From NCBI GenBank assembly GCA_902702965.1, contig CACRXP010000113.1, forward strand, positions 923,992-987,991: a DNA stretch of 64,000 nucleotides. The letters are read 5' to 3'. Position numbers and translations under genes: made by a program. Positions within the stretch are counted from its first letter, which is position 1, and the number at the start of each line of letters is the position of its first letter. The DNA is from Spirometra erinaceieuropaei. Taxonomy: Eukaryota; Platyhelminthes; Cestoda; Diphyllobothriidea; Diphyllobothriidae. The notes under the pieces were generated by a model, which saw only the letters and a list, made by a program, of their open reading frames with translations, was not told the origin of the DNA and made no database searches. Shown here one piece after another: positions 38,456-50,451 of the stretch.

Positions 38456-38937
38456 TTCGGTTTCTTTCCAGGGACCAGTGATCTCAACAACCAATTTTCA
38501 TCAACCTTTATTTTGAATGATGGATTCATCCGATCAGAGACTTTACCCTCTAATGCCAAAATACTTTCTGTCGCCCAGGGCCTCAGTGCCGCCGTGGCCA
38601 TTTGAGGTTGAAGGCCTGCGGGCCTTGCAGCTGACATTGATAGATTTTCGGACGCTATATAATACCAAAACAGCACATTTTTTGCTCATTAACCATAAAA
38701 GATAATACGATTTCGATATGGGCTGAATTTGTGAACCGTTGGAGAAGAGTGGAGTGGGCCAGGAGAGCTTGCCTGAAACTATCAACCTGGCTGATGTCGC
38801 CGAAACCTGGGTCCACAGTTCATCAGGTAGTGACGTAATCACAGCAGAATCGAGCAGAATTCAAAGGGATTGTCTAAGCGGGTTGCCCTTGTCCGCCTTA
38901 GTTGTGTCTCATTCCAAATACGTTAAATGTTTACGCG
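38451..38937 (+). repeat. R480 dispersed repeat, copy 1
   Basis: About 480 bp shared with 58,027-58,507, with the same orientation and end points. Anchors are GATGGATTCATCCGATCAGA near 38,518, TGGCCATTTGAGGTTG near 38,595 and TCCACAGTTCATCAGGTA near 38,812. Here it is sandwiched between two copies of the SINE-1 tail. Frames at 38,428-38,842 are repeat sequence, not genes. Confidence 0.85.
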
Positions 38938-38939
38938 GT

Positions 38940-39066
38940 CCGGTATGACAGGCTGACGACGGCTAATAAGCCAGAAATGACCATTCCAGTCTCCCTTGTC
39001 TTTGTCGGCAATAACATACTGTCTATAACATGCGCCGCTGTGCGGCTGCTGGTTGGGCTCGAGTGA
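38940..39066 (+). mobile_element. SINE-1 tail (copy 2)
   Basis: It begins at GGTATGACAGGCTGACGACG and runs through CCATTCCAGTCTCCCTTGTC to GCTGTGCGGCTGCTGGTTGG. There is no tRNA-like head. It directly follows R480, giving a second tail in the same orientation as copy 1. Confidence 0.75.
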
Positions 39067-39079
39067 CAGTCAGTAAGTC

Positions 39080-39380
39080 ACAACGGAAAGTGTGAGTTTC
39101 GTAAGAACGGTAGGTGAGCACCCCCTACCATTTTAAATTCCCAAATGGAAACCGACAGGGCAACGGGCTTGTGGCCCAGTGATTATAGTCGTGGACTTCT
39201 AACAAACGGGTCGCGAGTTCTAGCCTCGGGTGTTCCACACTTTGTGGTTGGGTATGACTGGCTGACGACGGCAAATAAGCCAAGAATGGCCATTTCAGTC
39301 TCCCTTGTCCCTGTCGGTAATAATATTTTGTCTATATTATGCATCGCTGTGCGACTGCTGGTTAGGCTCGAGAGAAGGAA
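39080..39380 (+). mobile_element. SINE-1 copy 3 (near-complete)
   Basis: The A-box-like TGGCCCAGTGATTATAG, an anticodon loop CTTCTAA (TCT, arginine) and a B-box-like GCGAGTTCTAGCC lie between 39,172 and 39,230. The conserved tail follows (GACTGGCTGACGACGGC, then TTGTCCCTGTCGGTAAT). The tRNA-like part has no complete cloverleaf, so this is a SINE and not a tRNA gene. RNA polymerase III would transcribe the intact family and a partner retroelement would mobilise it. Confidence 0.8.
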
Positions 39381-39704
39381 GGCGCGCAAGACACAAAAGA
39401 ACGTCAGAAAATGCGGGTAGATTGATATTGTACTGTTTCGAGTTTATTTTGCCTTCCCTCTGCCAATCATAACCCAGACCAGCAACGGAGACAGAAACAC
39501 AAACATGAGCACAGACAAACCTGCCGCAGTTGATCGATCACTGGGGTCTACCATACGGTCATATGCACTTCATCGAATCAAATTCCATCAGTGCCTCGCT
39601 ACCTATTGTTATCTGTCGCTGCAAATCGAATATGTATTCAATCAGGACTGACCGTACACTGATCTATTAGTTTTCACGATATAATATATGTCTATATGCT
39701 TCCG

Positions 39705-40262
39705 ATTTTGAGGTAGATTCTAATTATGAGGTTTTTGAAGATTGTAAAAGGCCAATCCATAAAACACCCCATTTTTACATTTGTCAATGTAACTTGTAAA
39801 ATATACTGTACGGCTCAAATTCACTGTAAGTTTTTATAAATACCAAATGATTTTTACTAAATAGCAAATAAAAATGTGTAATTTTCGTTACGCGGAAAAT
39901 ATACAGCTTGTAGTCTGGAAACCCCGGTTGCAAGTTTACTTGTAAGGCGGGTCAAGAATTATTCAACAATTGAAGGAGTTGTTTAAAACCGAATTATACT
40001 CTTCCTTCAAGTACAGAATCTAGAGACGTTATCTGCTACCAAATAGCAAAAAACTAACGTGTTTACCATGTCTCCTATGGAATATATTTGAATTCATATA
40101 CGCAGCTCAAAACAACAGGAAACCTTCTATACTGCCTAAATAGTTATCTTTGGCAAGGTGTGATTTTTACAGACAGCTGAAAAATTCTCGAATTATGTTC
40201 CATATTACTCAATATTATGCTTTTATTTTGAAATCGCATTTCAGAATTTCGGTTAATCGTTG
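39705..40262. mobile_element. Foldback MITE, copy lacking left arm
   Basis: It begins near TTCTAATTATGAGGTTTTTG, includes the conserved centre (ACGCGGAAAATATACAGCTT at about 39,891) and runs into the right arm to TTTCAGAATTTCGGTTAATC. The left arm is missing. Confidence 0.75.
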
Positions 40263-40469
40263 GTCAGAAAGTACATTTGCTGTAAACATATGTAACCACA
40301 GTAGAAGGTTACTCACCCATCAAGTTAAATGATGTAAATGTTATGTTTCCATTGGGGCCCAACCTAGCACCCTAGAGCGCAGCTGAATGGCGACTGGTAA
40401 GATGTTCGAAACAGAGGTACCTTGTTCTTGTCGGTATCAAAACCTTTTTAGTATGTATATATATGATAG

Positions 40470-40650
40470 TGGGGTGCACGACAATCGTATAACAGAACTC
40501 ACTTGTCCCGTTGTGTCTTGGCGCTCTTTCGTTAACCGCGACTGTTACACATATCGGGTCGGGCATACCTGGCTAACAACGACTAGTAGACTAAAAATGG
40601 CCATTATCCTGTCTCTCTTGTCCAGTTAGGAATGTTATTCTGCATGTATA
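40470..40650 (+). mobile_element. SINE-1 copy 4 (degenerate)
   Basis: It shows the family order GGGTGCACGAC, then AACTCACTTGTCCCGTTGTG, then GGCATACCTGGCTAACAACG, then ATGGCCATTATCCTGTCTC. The B box is lost. Confidence 0.6.
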
Positions 40651-41482
40651 TATGTATGCAACGGAATGTTCACTCAGAGTAGGCTCATAATTCTGCACAG
40701 AGTTCACAAAGAACACAAGCTCTAAAGCGTTGGCGGAAACCAGTAACAGGTGTACATTTACTAAGCTGATCCCTAGCACCAGATAACATGTGTTTTTGCA
40801 ACTGGTAAGCTGCCGTTAGATTAAGCGAAAATGCCTTATTTGACGAATCGCGTCTATGGTCTATATACACTGCTTCACAAAGAATTCCATCTTCCTAGTT
40901 ATGTCTCTTGGAATGCCTGTTTTTAATTTATACTACATGTGTATATCCGCAATTCCGATTATATACTTCGTCGGGGGAACAATAGGCCAGAAAAGTCGCT
41001 GTATCAGTCTGCTCGCATTATTTGTCCATACATGACAAACTTCACATTCAAACCAATAATTAAGCCCTGCTAATTGCGAATATGGGAGAGGCTGGATCGT
41101 TTATATCTTAGCTTTTTGCCGCCGCGAGTCCACCATGCCCATGTTCCATGTCTTTGTCAATAGCGTTTCTCGGATAAAACCTAACATAACTATTTTGCCG
41201 TTTGTGTGTTCATTTGACCCGGGTTCAAAACCAAAACCAAGCCTCGTATGTTGCATATTGTAATTATAAAACGCTGGCAAGCATTGCCCCAGTGTGGAAT
41301 AATAATATTCCTCCAACTCCCTGCCAAAGAGAAAAAAATAAAGAGAGTACAGGTGCTGGTATGTGAGTTGACATCATTCAGGCTCTAGTTGATATGCAGA
41401 ATAAAGTTGTCCAGATATAAAAACAGGCCACTTATTTTCGGGCAAAATCTGTGATCCCCCTCCTCAAACAAATCCTTTAACT
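40651..41482. other. Unassigned stretch
   Basis: Only short opposite-strand frames, none recognisable. Confidence 0.45.
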
Positions 41483-42230
41483 TACAGTAAGTGTGCTAAC
41501 TCATGAAATTTAACCGAAATTCTGAAATGCATTTTCGCCTCGAAAAGATTACTTTAGTTGGGTTTTAAAATTAATCATGATGCAGCGTATTTTACATAGT
41601 AATTCAGTTATCTCGCGATGCTGGCTTTTGAGCGAACATATTTCCGGTCACATGAAAAATCACGCTCTGTAAAAAGGACTGCTTAAATAATATCAATTTT
41701 CCCATTGATTTTCGATGTCCTTAGAAATCCAATTATATTTTATGAAAACATCTACATAAAGGTTTATATTATTTTGCTTATTTGGTATTAAATAACGTCT
41801 TCTTCCAATTTTATACTCAAAAAATGATATAATTCGTGTCTAAAAAAGGTTTCTAATAAGATTTTTCAATACTGGGAAATGCCCGTTCAAATAATTCCTA
41901 TCTCTGCATTTATTAATGTTGCTTGTTACGTTTACAATGAGCCTCAAATTGATTACTAAATTTTATGAACCCCATATGGTATCTTCTAAATATGGTAGAG
42001 AAATGTATGGCTTTTCATACGCGGAAAGTATACGGCTTGTAATCTGAAAAACCTGAATGCAAGTATAACAGCAGGTCGGGGTTCAAAATAATTGGGGAAT
42101 TTAAAAAGTCTTTAAAAACCAAAATTGTTTTTTTCTTCAAATATTAAATGGGAAAAGGCGTGTTTTTTACCTATTGAGCAAAAGAATGAATATTTTTATG
42201 CATGTTTTCCATGAAGCCTGAATACGCTAT
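41483..42230. mobile_element. Foldback MITE, copy lacking right arm
   Basis: The left end TACAGTAAGTGTGCTAACTC is well kept, with TA at the boundary. The left arm and the centre (TACGCGGAAAGTATACGGCT near 42,019) follow. Similarity stops near 42,230 after TGCATGTTTTCCATGAAGCC, so the terminal right arm is missing. Confidence 0.8.
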
Positions 42231-42861
42231 TTCTTCAAAAGTGACGCATAGTCAGATACCAGTCGTGCAGACTAAATGCAGTATGTAGAAAGATCTTGAC
42301 AGAAAATCCCAGGACCGGCCAGTGAACTTTTGGGTATTGTGTGTTTCATAAGCATGTTCAAGGAGTAGATATATGCAAGCGGAGACAAAGATTCATATTT
42401 CAGATTCCTGTTTTGGTCAGAATGAGAGAGGTTGGCTAAGCACCGAATATCTGCATTTATTTTTTGGAAATTTCTAATTCGTAGGGAGTGGACATTCGTC
42501 ACCGGACTGTGATTGTTTTTTGAGTAAGCAGTTTACTTAACTTGAACTCGAAGATATGAGTCGTTCTTTATTTTGTTATTCGGCCCATTGCATTATACCT
42601 GAATCACTTAAAAGTGCGTTCTTTCTTAGCTTAGCCCTTAAGTCAAACGAAGGTTTTCAGTGAAGTCTGGAAGGTATTCCGGCGTTTTTCACTCTATCTC
42701 GAACCATTTTTCTGTTTTACCCTTATGGGTTCATACATAAAAAAGGATTAATTTTGTTCCTTCCCCTCTCCCCTCATAGATTTGCTGTTCAGGTAACTTG
42801 CGTTGAACATGCCACGGAAGTGCTTAATTATAGTTTTCCCGGTGATAATGAACGTCAAGCA

Positions 42862-42925
42862 AAAGAAGAAGATGCGATCATTGGAGCAAAGGGTTTTTCA
42901 CTCGAACCCCTCATCGGAGACCGTC
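42862..42925 (-). repeat. PLE-A 3' terminal-repeat remnant with decayed hammerhead-like motif
   Basis: On the minus strand CCGATGA, then GGGGTTCGAGTGAAAAACCC, is followed by ATGATCGCATCTTCTTC. This matches the 34-kb arm in order. A 5-bp stem (GGGTT/AACCC) could still form in a shifted register. Box 2 has been lost. Confidence 0.55.
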
Positions 42926-43209
42926 GCAGAAAAAGGCAGTGGAGGCACAGGGACTTCAGTACTTATAGTACGTAGCTGCCGTGGGGCCACATGCGTAGTA
43001 TAATTAACAGCCCTCGCGATCACGCATGGGAGTCGTAATTGAGATGACGATGTCTCGTCAGTCCGAGTTTGAGTCATTAATTGCCGCAATTTCGTCCTCC
43101 ATGTTGTATGTTGACTCGGCAATCTTGCCCGCTGTTACCGGAATAGCTGCCTGTCCGCGCCCTCCCAACGTGACTGATTCCCCAGCTCAAGGAATGTTTT
43201 AACACCGAA

Positions 43210-43700
43210 TATTTTATCGGAAGGTCATTGTGCTTGTTGATGTATCGCGGGCATGAGACTCATGATGCGAGCAGCTCGCGACTCCCGTGCTAGTCAGCTC
43301 TTGAGAGGATTTCGGCATCTTGAAACCTAAAAATATGGCCAGGTTCTGTGAAATGAGTTGCCACCTAAGAGCTGGCATCTCTTCTCCTCATCGCTGCTGC
43401 GTACTCAGCCATGCGCGTCCGGAGTACTTTCCCAATTTCTCTGACGTAGTTTCTCTATCCGTAGGTGTCTCAGCTCCAGTAAACGGCTCCAGACGCCTCC
43501 TGTCGTGGCAGCGGGTATTTCGGCCTCATAACTTGACGCCTGATGGTTGCTTCCGGCCTGTTTGCGATCCCAACTCCAAATAAAGTGAGCAGGCGGCCGA
43601 CGGCTTTCCAGACGTTTCTTACGTACGGAAGCTCTCGCGTTCTTGATTCAAAACGGCGCCACGGCATCCGGCAGTGTGCGCAATGCGTATTATATAGGAC
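43210..43700 (-). pseudogene. PLE-A linker and GIY-YIG endonuclease remnant
   Basis: The frame is open down to 43,470, where a TGA interrupts the first strand of the endonuclease (VYWS then stop). The frame resumes with the C-terminal body. In this family the cysteine-rich YRIQCNCG-like stretch and the YVGETGR core normally follow GVVY. Here only YVREIGKVLRTRM-like residues remain, so the YIG glycine and the surrounding core are disturbed. The glutamate of the MAEY/H motif is present. It is non-functional. Confidence 0.75.
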
Positions 43701-46238
43701 AAAAGACGGTACGCCGACAGATGTGTTAGTTCTCGTTCTCTCCACAATATATTTCGTGCAGAGATTTGGGACTGTGCATCGTCCCCACAAACGGTCTGCT
43801 TGCGACCGCGTGCTCATACGCTGAGTGCTTTATCTGCTGGCCTGAATAACGGCAGGGACAAACGTGACGTGGAATCGGACAAACGGCACAAGATTGCCCA
43901 CCTGCCTCAATTTGTTCATTTATCCTCTTGAATGTTTTCTACAAGTTTTCTGTGTTATTATGGGAACTTGTCCTGTCGTATTCTGCCCAGCGGGCGATGA
44001 GAAACAATACATAGTCTGTCACCTGTTACCGCTGTTTTACCGACCAGAACGGTAGGCTCACGTGCTAGTCCAGAAATGTCTTAGAGTGCACTGACAGTTC
44101 CTATAATTGTGTACTCTTCTTTTTTCGTTTTACAGTAAAAAAAACATTGCTGATGTCTGACTAGTCTCCTTCCTCCCAGCTCGAACGGGTCCGAGCACTC
44201 AGATACTCATTACTATAACTAATCCACATGCATTGCGCGTGATTGTTGCTGTACGTTGCAAAAACAGGAGAAACTGCAATCAAGATGATGGCGTAAGAGC
44301 GTGCCGATCACGTAGCTAAGTTTTCTAAGTAAAATCATCTATCTTTACATCATTTGAGGAGTCATAGATACCGAGTTCTGAAACATCAACAAATGCATGG
44401 CAATTACCGAAACCGCGAATCCGCGACGCCTTCATTAAAAAACGAATCTTACCGACTGGTTTTCTTAAGGTGACAAAATACGCTACAGCGCAGAAATCGA
44501 TAATGGCCTTCAGTTGCTTCAGCACTTCGAATACCCTCGTGCATCACACGTTCCACCAACTTAGTGGATGGTAAAAGTACTTAATGGACGCTCGCTATCA
44601 AAAGGAGTAGCAGACTATAGTCGGAAAATTCGTCTTCTGCAGTAAAGAAATTCGTTTATCAGTCTCTTAACCACTTTAGACTCGTGAAACTGACCCATGC
44701 CCGTGCCGTACTCCGCCAAAGTCTTGGCAGCCAAATGACGTCTGTCCTGAGGGTTAAGTTCATGAGATATACTTTGGGCACGGTAAGTCTATTATAAAGG
44801 TCACGAACAGGCTAGAAACCGGTCTGCATGAAATTAAGTAGGCTGCTGAATGCAGGGGCAAAAGTTCTGAATTTAGCAGGAAGTGTTTGTTTAACAGGTA
44901 GATGACTGCTTCAGAATTTACTGCTTGTTTACTGTAAAAAATGAACTCTTTTCTGAAGGCAGTATTTTCTTAAGAAGGAAGAAATTAGCTGTAATAAAAT
45001 AAAGATGATATCCTTTGAAACGCTACTCCCCGGTAAATGGAACAGACTCAACGTCTCAGACATGGCAGCTAGCACCGCAAGAGGATTCAGGTGGACACTG
45101 CAATCCTTCTCATCTGTTTAGAAGATGAGAGATTTTTCTGAGAGGTTTGATACTTTTGTGGATGACTAGAGGCAGAGTCACTTGTTCGCAGCTTTATCAT
45201 AAGGAATTGGCTGCTCAGTGGCAATCAATCTTTTTAATAATGTGAATATAATCGAGTAAGATTACGGAAGACGACAAGGTGACGTAGATTAAACACTCTT
45301 GTCTACTCTGTCGACATCAGGTGTTGCAAAGCATATACTGTGAGGGATTTCAGAGCATACGGCTGTTATTCTAACTTATCGTGAAAATTCTAGAGAATTC
45401 TTGCTCTCCATAGACTTCGCTTTAACCACATTTACCACCTGGAAGGTGTGCAGACTTCGATGATGAATCAGCCTCTTAAGCCCCTCGGAAATATTAGGAA
45501 TGCGCGTGCCCTAATAGAAAATACGACTGAATTAAAAAGCAAATACGCCAATGTTTCTATTGAATGTCAACTGCTTTTCCCGTCCAAATATTATTTGAAA
45601 TTTGGCCGTTTTAACAACTTTGTTAGGCCCAAACCGTAGCCAGGCAAAATTATGTTATTAGTTAGCAGCAACAAAACGGTTTAAATTAATGAAAATTTCA
45701 AACTCTATTCCAGTTGCCTCGGAATACTTGTGTTCTTTGAGACTGTTGGTTGTTTATTTTAAATGAGGACTAAAAACCTTTACCAAGCACTCAACTTTAA
45801 GTGGTTACTATGGAAATGCATCTTTTTGAATGTGGGAATGTTTCGAAAACGGGATGGGGTGGGGGTGGATGTGTTGGAGATGTAAGATGTGCGTGTGTGC
45901 GGTAGTGGTCTGTAAGCATTCCATGTTGTAAGGGTGACAGAGTTGGAGGAGGTTAACTAATTTTGAACCGATCTGCAGGCCATTTAACGAACTTCGAATA
46001 GAGAACTCGAGTGGAACTCCTTGACGACTGGCTAGTTATGATGCACAAAACTGCAAAGCATTAAGCTGACTGCAGTATGTTTGCAAAAATGCTGACAGGA
46101 TCGCATGGGAAGTTAGAAATCGGGCTCAAAAATATTACCTCTTCTATTCCTCGCGGCAGAAGAGTGTTTCGGATGTGGGTCCTGCCGAGCCTAGGAGCTC
46201 AGTCGAGAGTCGCTGTGTGTATTCGTATGCCAACAAGT
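43701..46238. other. Unassigned stretch
   Basis: No supported gene. The frame at 44,325-44,525 (-) reads smoothly for 66 codons but matches nothing I know. A G-rich tract (GGGATGGGGTGGGGGTGG) lies near 45,852. Confidence 0.4.
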
Positions 46239-47230
46239 ACACTGGGTGCGCTAACTCATGAAATGTCAATCGACATTGCGAAATGCGTTTTTGTTTCGAA
46301 AAGACTAATTAAGTAGGGTTGTAGAACTTATCTGCGTGCAGCATAATTTAACAATATTTCACTTACCTGAAGATGCCGGCTTTTGATGGATCTTCTTTCT
46401 GGCTGCATGCAAAAACTTTATTCTGTAAAATATGACCACTAATTCAGCATGTGTTTCCTCATTGATTTTTGATGCCCTTAAAAATGCAGTTATATTTCAA
46501 GCAAAAGGACAAAATGTTCATTATTTTGCTCCTTCGATAGAAAATTAGGTCTTCTTCTAATTTCACTTTCGAAGGAAGGGTATAAATTTGTTTTAAAAAA
46601 GTATCTAATTGTAAGATTTTGCAATACCGTGAAATGGCTGCTCACTAAGCGTCATGTTTCTGCATTTACCTATGCGGCTTGTAATGCTAACAACATGGCT
46701 AAGATCCACTGTTAAGTTTTATGAACCCTATGTGGTCTTCTCTCAATACTATACAGAAGTGCTTGGTTTCCCTACACGGAAAATATCCGGCTTGTATTTT
46801 GCAAACCCTAAATGCAAGTTTAACGGCATGTCGGGCCTCAAAATTATTCAGGAACTTGAAAAGTTTTTGAAGACCGAAATAAACATTTCCTTCGAGTATG
46901 ACATTGGAAGAAAACACAATTTTCTACCGAAGGAGCAAAAGAATGAATATTTTTGTTTATGTTTTCCAAGAAATTTTATTGAACTTTTAAGAGAATCGAA
47001 AATCAATGAAAAAAAGCATGCCACATAAGTAGTCATTTTATACGGAGTGTAGCTTTGGCATTCAGACAAAAAGGATTTCCTTCGAAAGCCAACATCCTGA
47101 GGTAAGCGAATTATCACAGAACTATGTCGCATGAGAATTAGTTTTACAATCCTACTATATTAATCCTTCCTAAACGAAAACGCGTCTCGAAATTTCGATT
47201 GACATTTCATGCGTTAGTCCACCTACTGTA
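46239..47230. mobile_element. Foldback MITE, near-complete copy (best-preserved ends)
   Basis: The left end is TACACTGGGTGCGCTAACTC. The right end is GCGTTAGTCCACCTACTGTA. Both terminate in TA, as expected for a TA target-site duplication. The arms (46,239-46,570 and 46,900-47,230) are mutual reverse complements around a centre of about 330 bp. The 124-codon frame inside it (46,654-47,028) is repeat sequence. It has no transposase. Confidence 0.85.
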
Positions 47231-47254
47231 AATAAGTAGTGGAGGAAAGTACCG

Positions 47255-47440
47255 ACGAAGATAGGGGGAGTGCAATGGCCTTTTTGGCTTATTAGCCGTC
47301 GTTAGCCGGTCTTGTCCACCCCCATATTTTCAGGAACAGAAATTTGAATCCACATTCTTAAGTCGTTGGACTTTATGAAGTGCAACCCCCTACCATGGTG
47401 ACATGTGTCCGTTGTCCTGTCGGTCACGTTCGGGAGTATG
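47255..47440 (-). mobile_element. SINE-1 copy 5 (degenerate, minus strand)
   Basis: On the plus strand GGCTTATTAGCCGTCGTTAG is the complement of the SINE-1 tail. CCCCCTACCATGGTGACATG and TTGTCCTGTCGGTCACGTTC match the head region. It lies 25 bp beyond the MITE end. Confidence 0.65.
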
Positions 47441-50400
47441 GACTGTAGTAAAAATCCGCTTACTCCTTAGGATAGAGGACATGCTTGTTCTTCAGAAGAT
47501 CCTTTGCATCAAAAAAGTGTGCAATAACCAGATCCAGATTCCACAGCCGCCGAATCACGTTTAGCCACGAATTTCACGTTCCAATGTCTTTTTGGGTGCA
47601 GTTAACTTGCGTGGCTTCTTAGGCAATCGTATCAAATGCAACCATACTGATTTTTTGGACGCATTTATCTGGATTTGTGATCCATAAACTGACATTTATG
47701 GAGTTCGAGGCGTAAAAATGTTTCCTACGCTGAATGTATTCTATCTTGCGAATGGGACACTGCGGATCAATGTAATTTTACTTTTTTTGATTCCACCGAA
47801 GACAACCTTCCTTCGACATACCCTCGGTTAAAATAGAATTTCGTAGTTTTACATTTAGTTACGTTTTCATGTCTATTTTCGTGATGAAAACTGTCTTAGG
47901 TCACATAGGCCACGAAGTAGGAGGGAAAATGTGCACAAAGTTAGTGGTGTACACCTTGCATGAATGTTAGGCATTCTATTCCCCTTATTTGCAGCAGTTT
48001 AGGGGAGAGCCAAAATGTTGTTGTGTACAGGAAGAAGGAATGTGGATTACCTATAAATCGCACCAGTTAATGACGATAATCAAGGCAATCACAAACATCG
48101 GGAAACATTTCGTCTGGCATGTGAGTGCGTTCGTACGCGACAGCAACTGTCGTTCCAGTGACCGTTGCCCATCTTGTAGTGCAACCCTTATTCCTTAAAT
48201 ATTCGTACGCGTACGTGTGAGGTTTAATGAATGCGGACAGCCCTCTATGAACCAGATTCTTCCAATCCGCCTGATTGGAAAAGATTTTATTAAGGTAGGA
48301 CATCACAGCGTAGCAATAGTATGGGATTAAATTATTTCGTTGAGAATAAAATTCGTCATCATCTCTGTAGTGTTAGGCATGACAAACGGTCACAGAACAT
48401 TTTAAATAAATGTAACCGATTACAATAGTATGGAAAACGGTTGCCGTAATTAAACCACACCACTCCGCAGTGAATTAAAATGATGGCCACCGCTAGCAAA
48501 AGCGCGCGAATTGCCAATGTCCGGTGGGAGCATAATTGTTCCCCGCAGCTTATGCAACGCTTTAAAATACGATGAGCTGCCGAATTCGAAGTTGGTACGT
48601 CAGGACTGGCTTGCTACGCTGATTGATTTGGACCTTGATGATGCATTTTCTGTTCCTTTTCCTGCCTGACGCGGTTTCCTTAATCCTCTAAAACACTTCT
48701 TATTAAAATTTAAATTAGGTTCAACGGCCTGAAACTCAGTTGTAGTATAAATGCTGGAGTACGTCGCGTAGAAAACGCCCATCCAGACTGACTTTTGCAA
48801 TTCAACTGCGTTTTTATATTTGCAGAAGCATTTTAAAGGAAGTTTTCTTTCTTTCATATCTTTGTTTGGTTATCATTATTAATGTTACTGAGTTAATACT
48901 TGAAAGAAACAAGCATCAGTTGAGTAATCAGCGAATAAAGCGCCTGTACATGTTGGGACACCCTGTATATTTAGGGCAGATTAAGTCAAAACTGTCTTTA
49001 GAAATGTTCCTATGCTGTTGTTTTGGAAAGGTCTATATTATTTTCCAGGCCTCAAGTGTTTATTTGAATAAACTTGTCTAGGGTGACAGTAACAAGGCCG
49101 ATTGCATTGCTTTCCTCATCTTCTGTACCTTCGCTATCTGCAGGTGAATCTAGCCGCCATAAACCATAATTTTAATGAAGTCAAGAGTGATCGCTTGATT
49201 TCCGATGGGCCACACTTTAAAATAGAGCTATTTTGAAAACAGCACATTTTATTACCTTTAGTCTGGAAAACTGATCACCTACTCATTCAAACTCACCCAG
49301 ATGCCCTTCTACCTCATCCTAACGTAAGTTAACTAATTGTAGTCCATGAAAGGGCACACATAAAGAATTTCGTCCTGTCCTTCACATGTCATTTTCCTAC
49401 TTGTGTTCTATTCTAGTAAATAGACCCCAAAACCTAATTCAGATTACTGTTGTTCGCGGCGCAAGAAGTTAGGAACATGACGTTTTGCATGTGCTTATGG
49501 CCAAATCCTCTTGACATAGCATCGGCAGTTATGCCTGGCCCTAGTCTACGACCGTCAAATTAACCGGTCAAATTTCCCAGGCGAGAAGAGGCCGGGTGTA
49601 TCGACACACCCTCGGCATAATTGTATTTCACCACTAAAGGACATCGATGCTTTGTCATAATTTACCGCCCAGCCCGCACGTTGCCACACCAGCACTCCCG
49701 GCTCGTAGAGAGATGAAAATAAAAACACGTTTACGATGGAGGTGGGGAGGGGGGGACTGGAGAGGTAAACAGTGTCCTCACCGCAGTTGCCAAACTCACA
49801 CGTTGAACCCCGCCGTAAACAACGCAACATAACTAAGCCTACCGCGAATACGATAACATAACTGATATTTGGTGGTTAAACAGACAGCGATACACTCGCA
49901 TACCTCCACAGGGGACACGGTTTCTAAACAACGTCCTGTACCTCACTGCAGTGAAATGGCATTGAGGAAGCAAGAAACTACCAAGAGAAGTTGTCAGGCA
50001 TTGGGTGTGTGCGTGAATACTAAGTGGAAGTTGGAATATACCTCGGCATGACTCCCGGACACAAAGAGCTGGCCGGAACCTATCCTAATGGACGGTGTAA
50101 TTGGCGCTTTAGCAAGTGTGCGTTCAAGTGCATAACTTACTAGAAACCGGTTTTACTTAAACCTGCAGCTGATCGGACATTACCGGCTCATGGATGAACT
50201 CGAAGGGGCTCTAAAATGGGTGTTGCACAACACAACGGCGCGCCCTGTGAAGTATGCGATAGACGTCAATTTGGTCAGTCGAGTTGTCAGGCCAAGCAGG
50301 CAAAATCCCGTAAATAACCTGTACAAGCTCCCACATTTATCCCTGCCAAACGTTGAATGCGTTAGCAAATAGCACTGGGGAAACCAGCTAAAAACTACTC

Positions 50401-50451
50401 CAGCCAACAGCGGTTACCTACTTAATAGGCATTTGTTCTATGTATTTTCAA
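47441..50451. other. Unassigned stretch
   Basis: No supported gene. Frames at 47,989-48,306, 48,600-48,857 and 49,555-49,832 are paired antisense frames without recognised domains. The segment 49,550-49,830 is GC-richer, with a G-run (GGTGGGGAGGGGGGG) near 49,741 and a short palindrome GGGTGTATCGACACACCC near 49,594. It may be an unlisted repeat. Confidence 0.4.

Larger units (their letters stand above)
42862..43700 (-). mobile_element. Penelope-like element, family A (5'-truncated, decayed)
   Basis: On the minus strand, the linker before the endonuclease reads RELPYVRNVWKAVGRLL, FGVGIANRPEATIRRQVM and RPKYPLPRQEASGAVY. GIY-YIG remnants (RTRMAEYAAAMRRRDAS, then FRFQDAEIL, then SRELLAS) continue to about 43,210 with two or more stops. 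The 3' tail reaches 42,862-42,925, where a decayed class-A terminal-repeat motif lies on the same strand. The reverse transcriptase is absent. It is related to the 4.9-kb fragment. Confidence 0.8.

Noticed and set aside
38791..38806. CTGATGTCGCCGAAAC in R480, resembling hammerhead boxes 1 and 2.
   Set aside because: Box 1 lacks its final GA and only four bases separate the boxes, so stem II cannot form. The 58-kb copy is the same.
38428..38842. Overlapping frames on both strands, with similar peptides encoded at 58,093-58,335.
   Set aside because: They are the R480 repeat. The peptides are shared because the repeat is.
39158..39240. Possible tRNA-Arg(TCT) gene (similar segments at 54,755-54,835 and 52,793-52,880).
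   Set aside because: A and B boxes and an anticodon-like loop are present, but the acceptor and other stems do not close. The segments sit at the heads of SINE copies.
46654..47028. 124-codon plus-strand frame.
   Set aside because: It lies wholly inside the near-complete foldback MITE and is not open in other copies.
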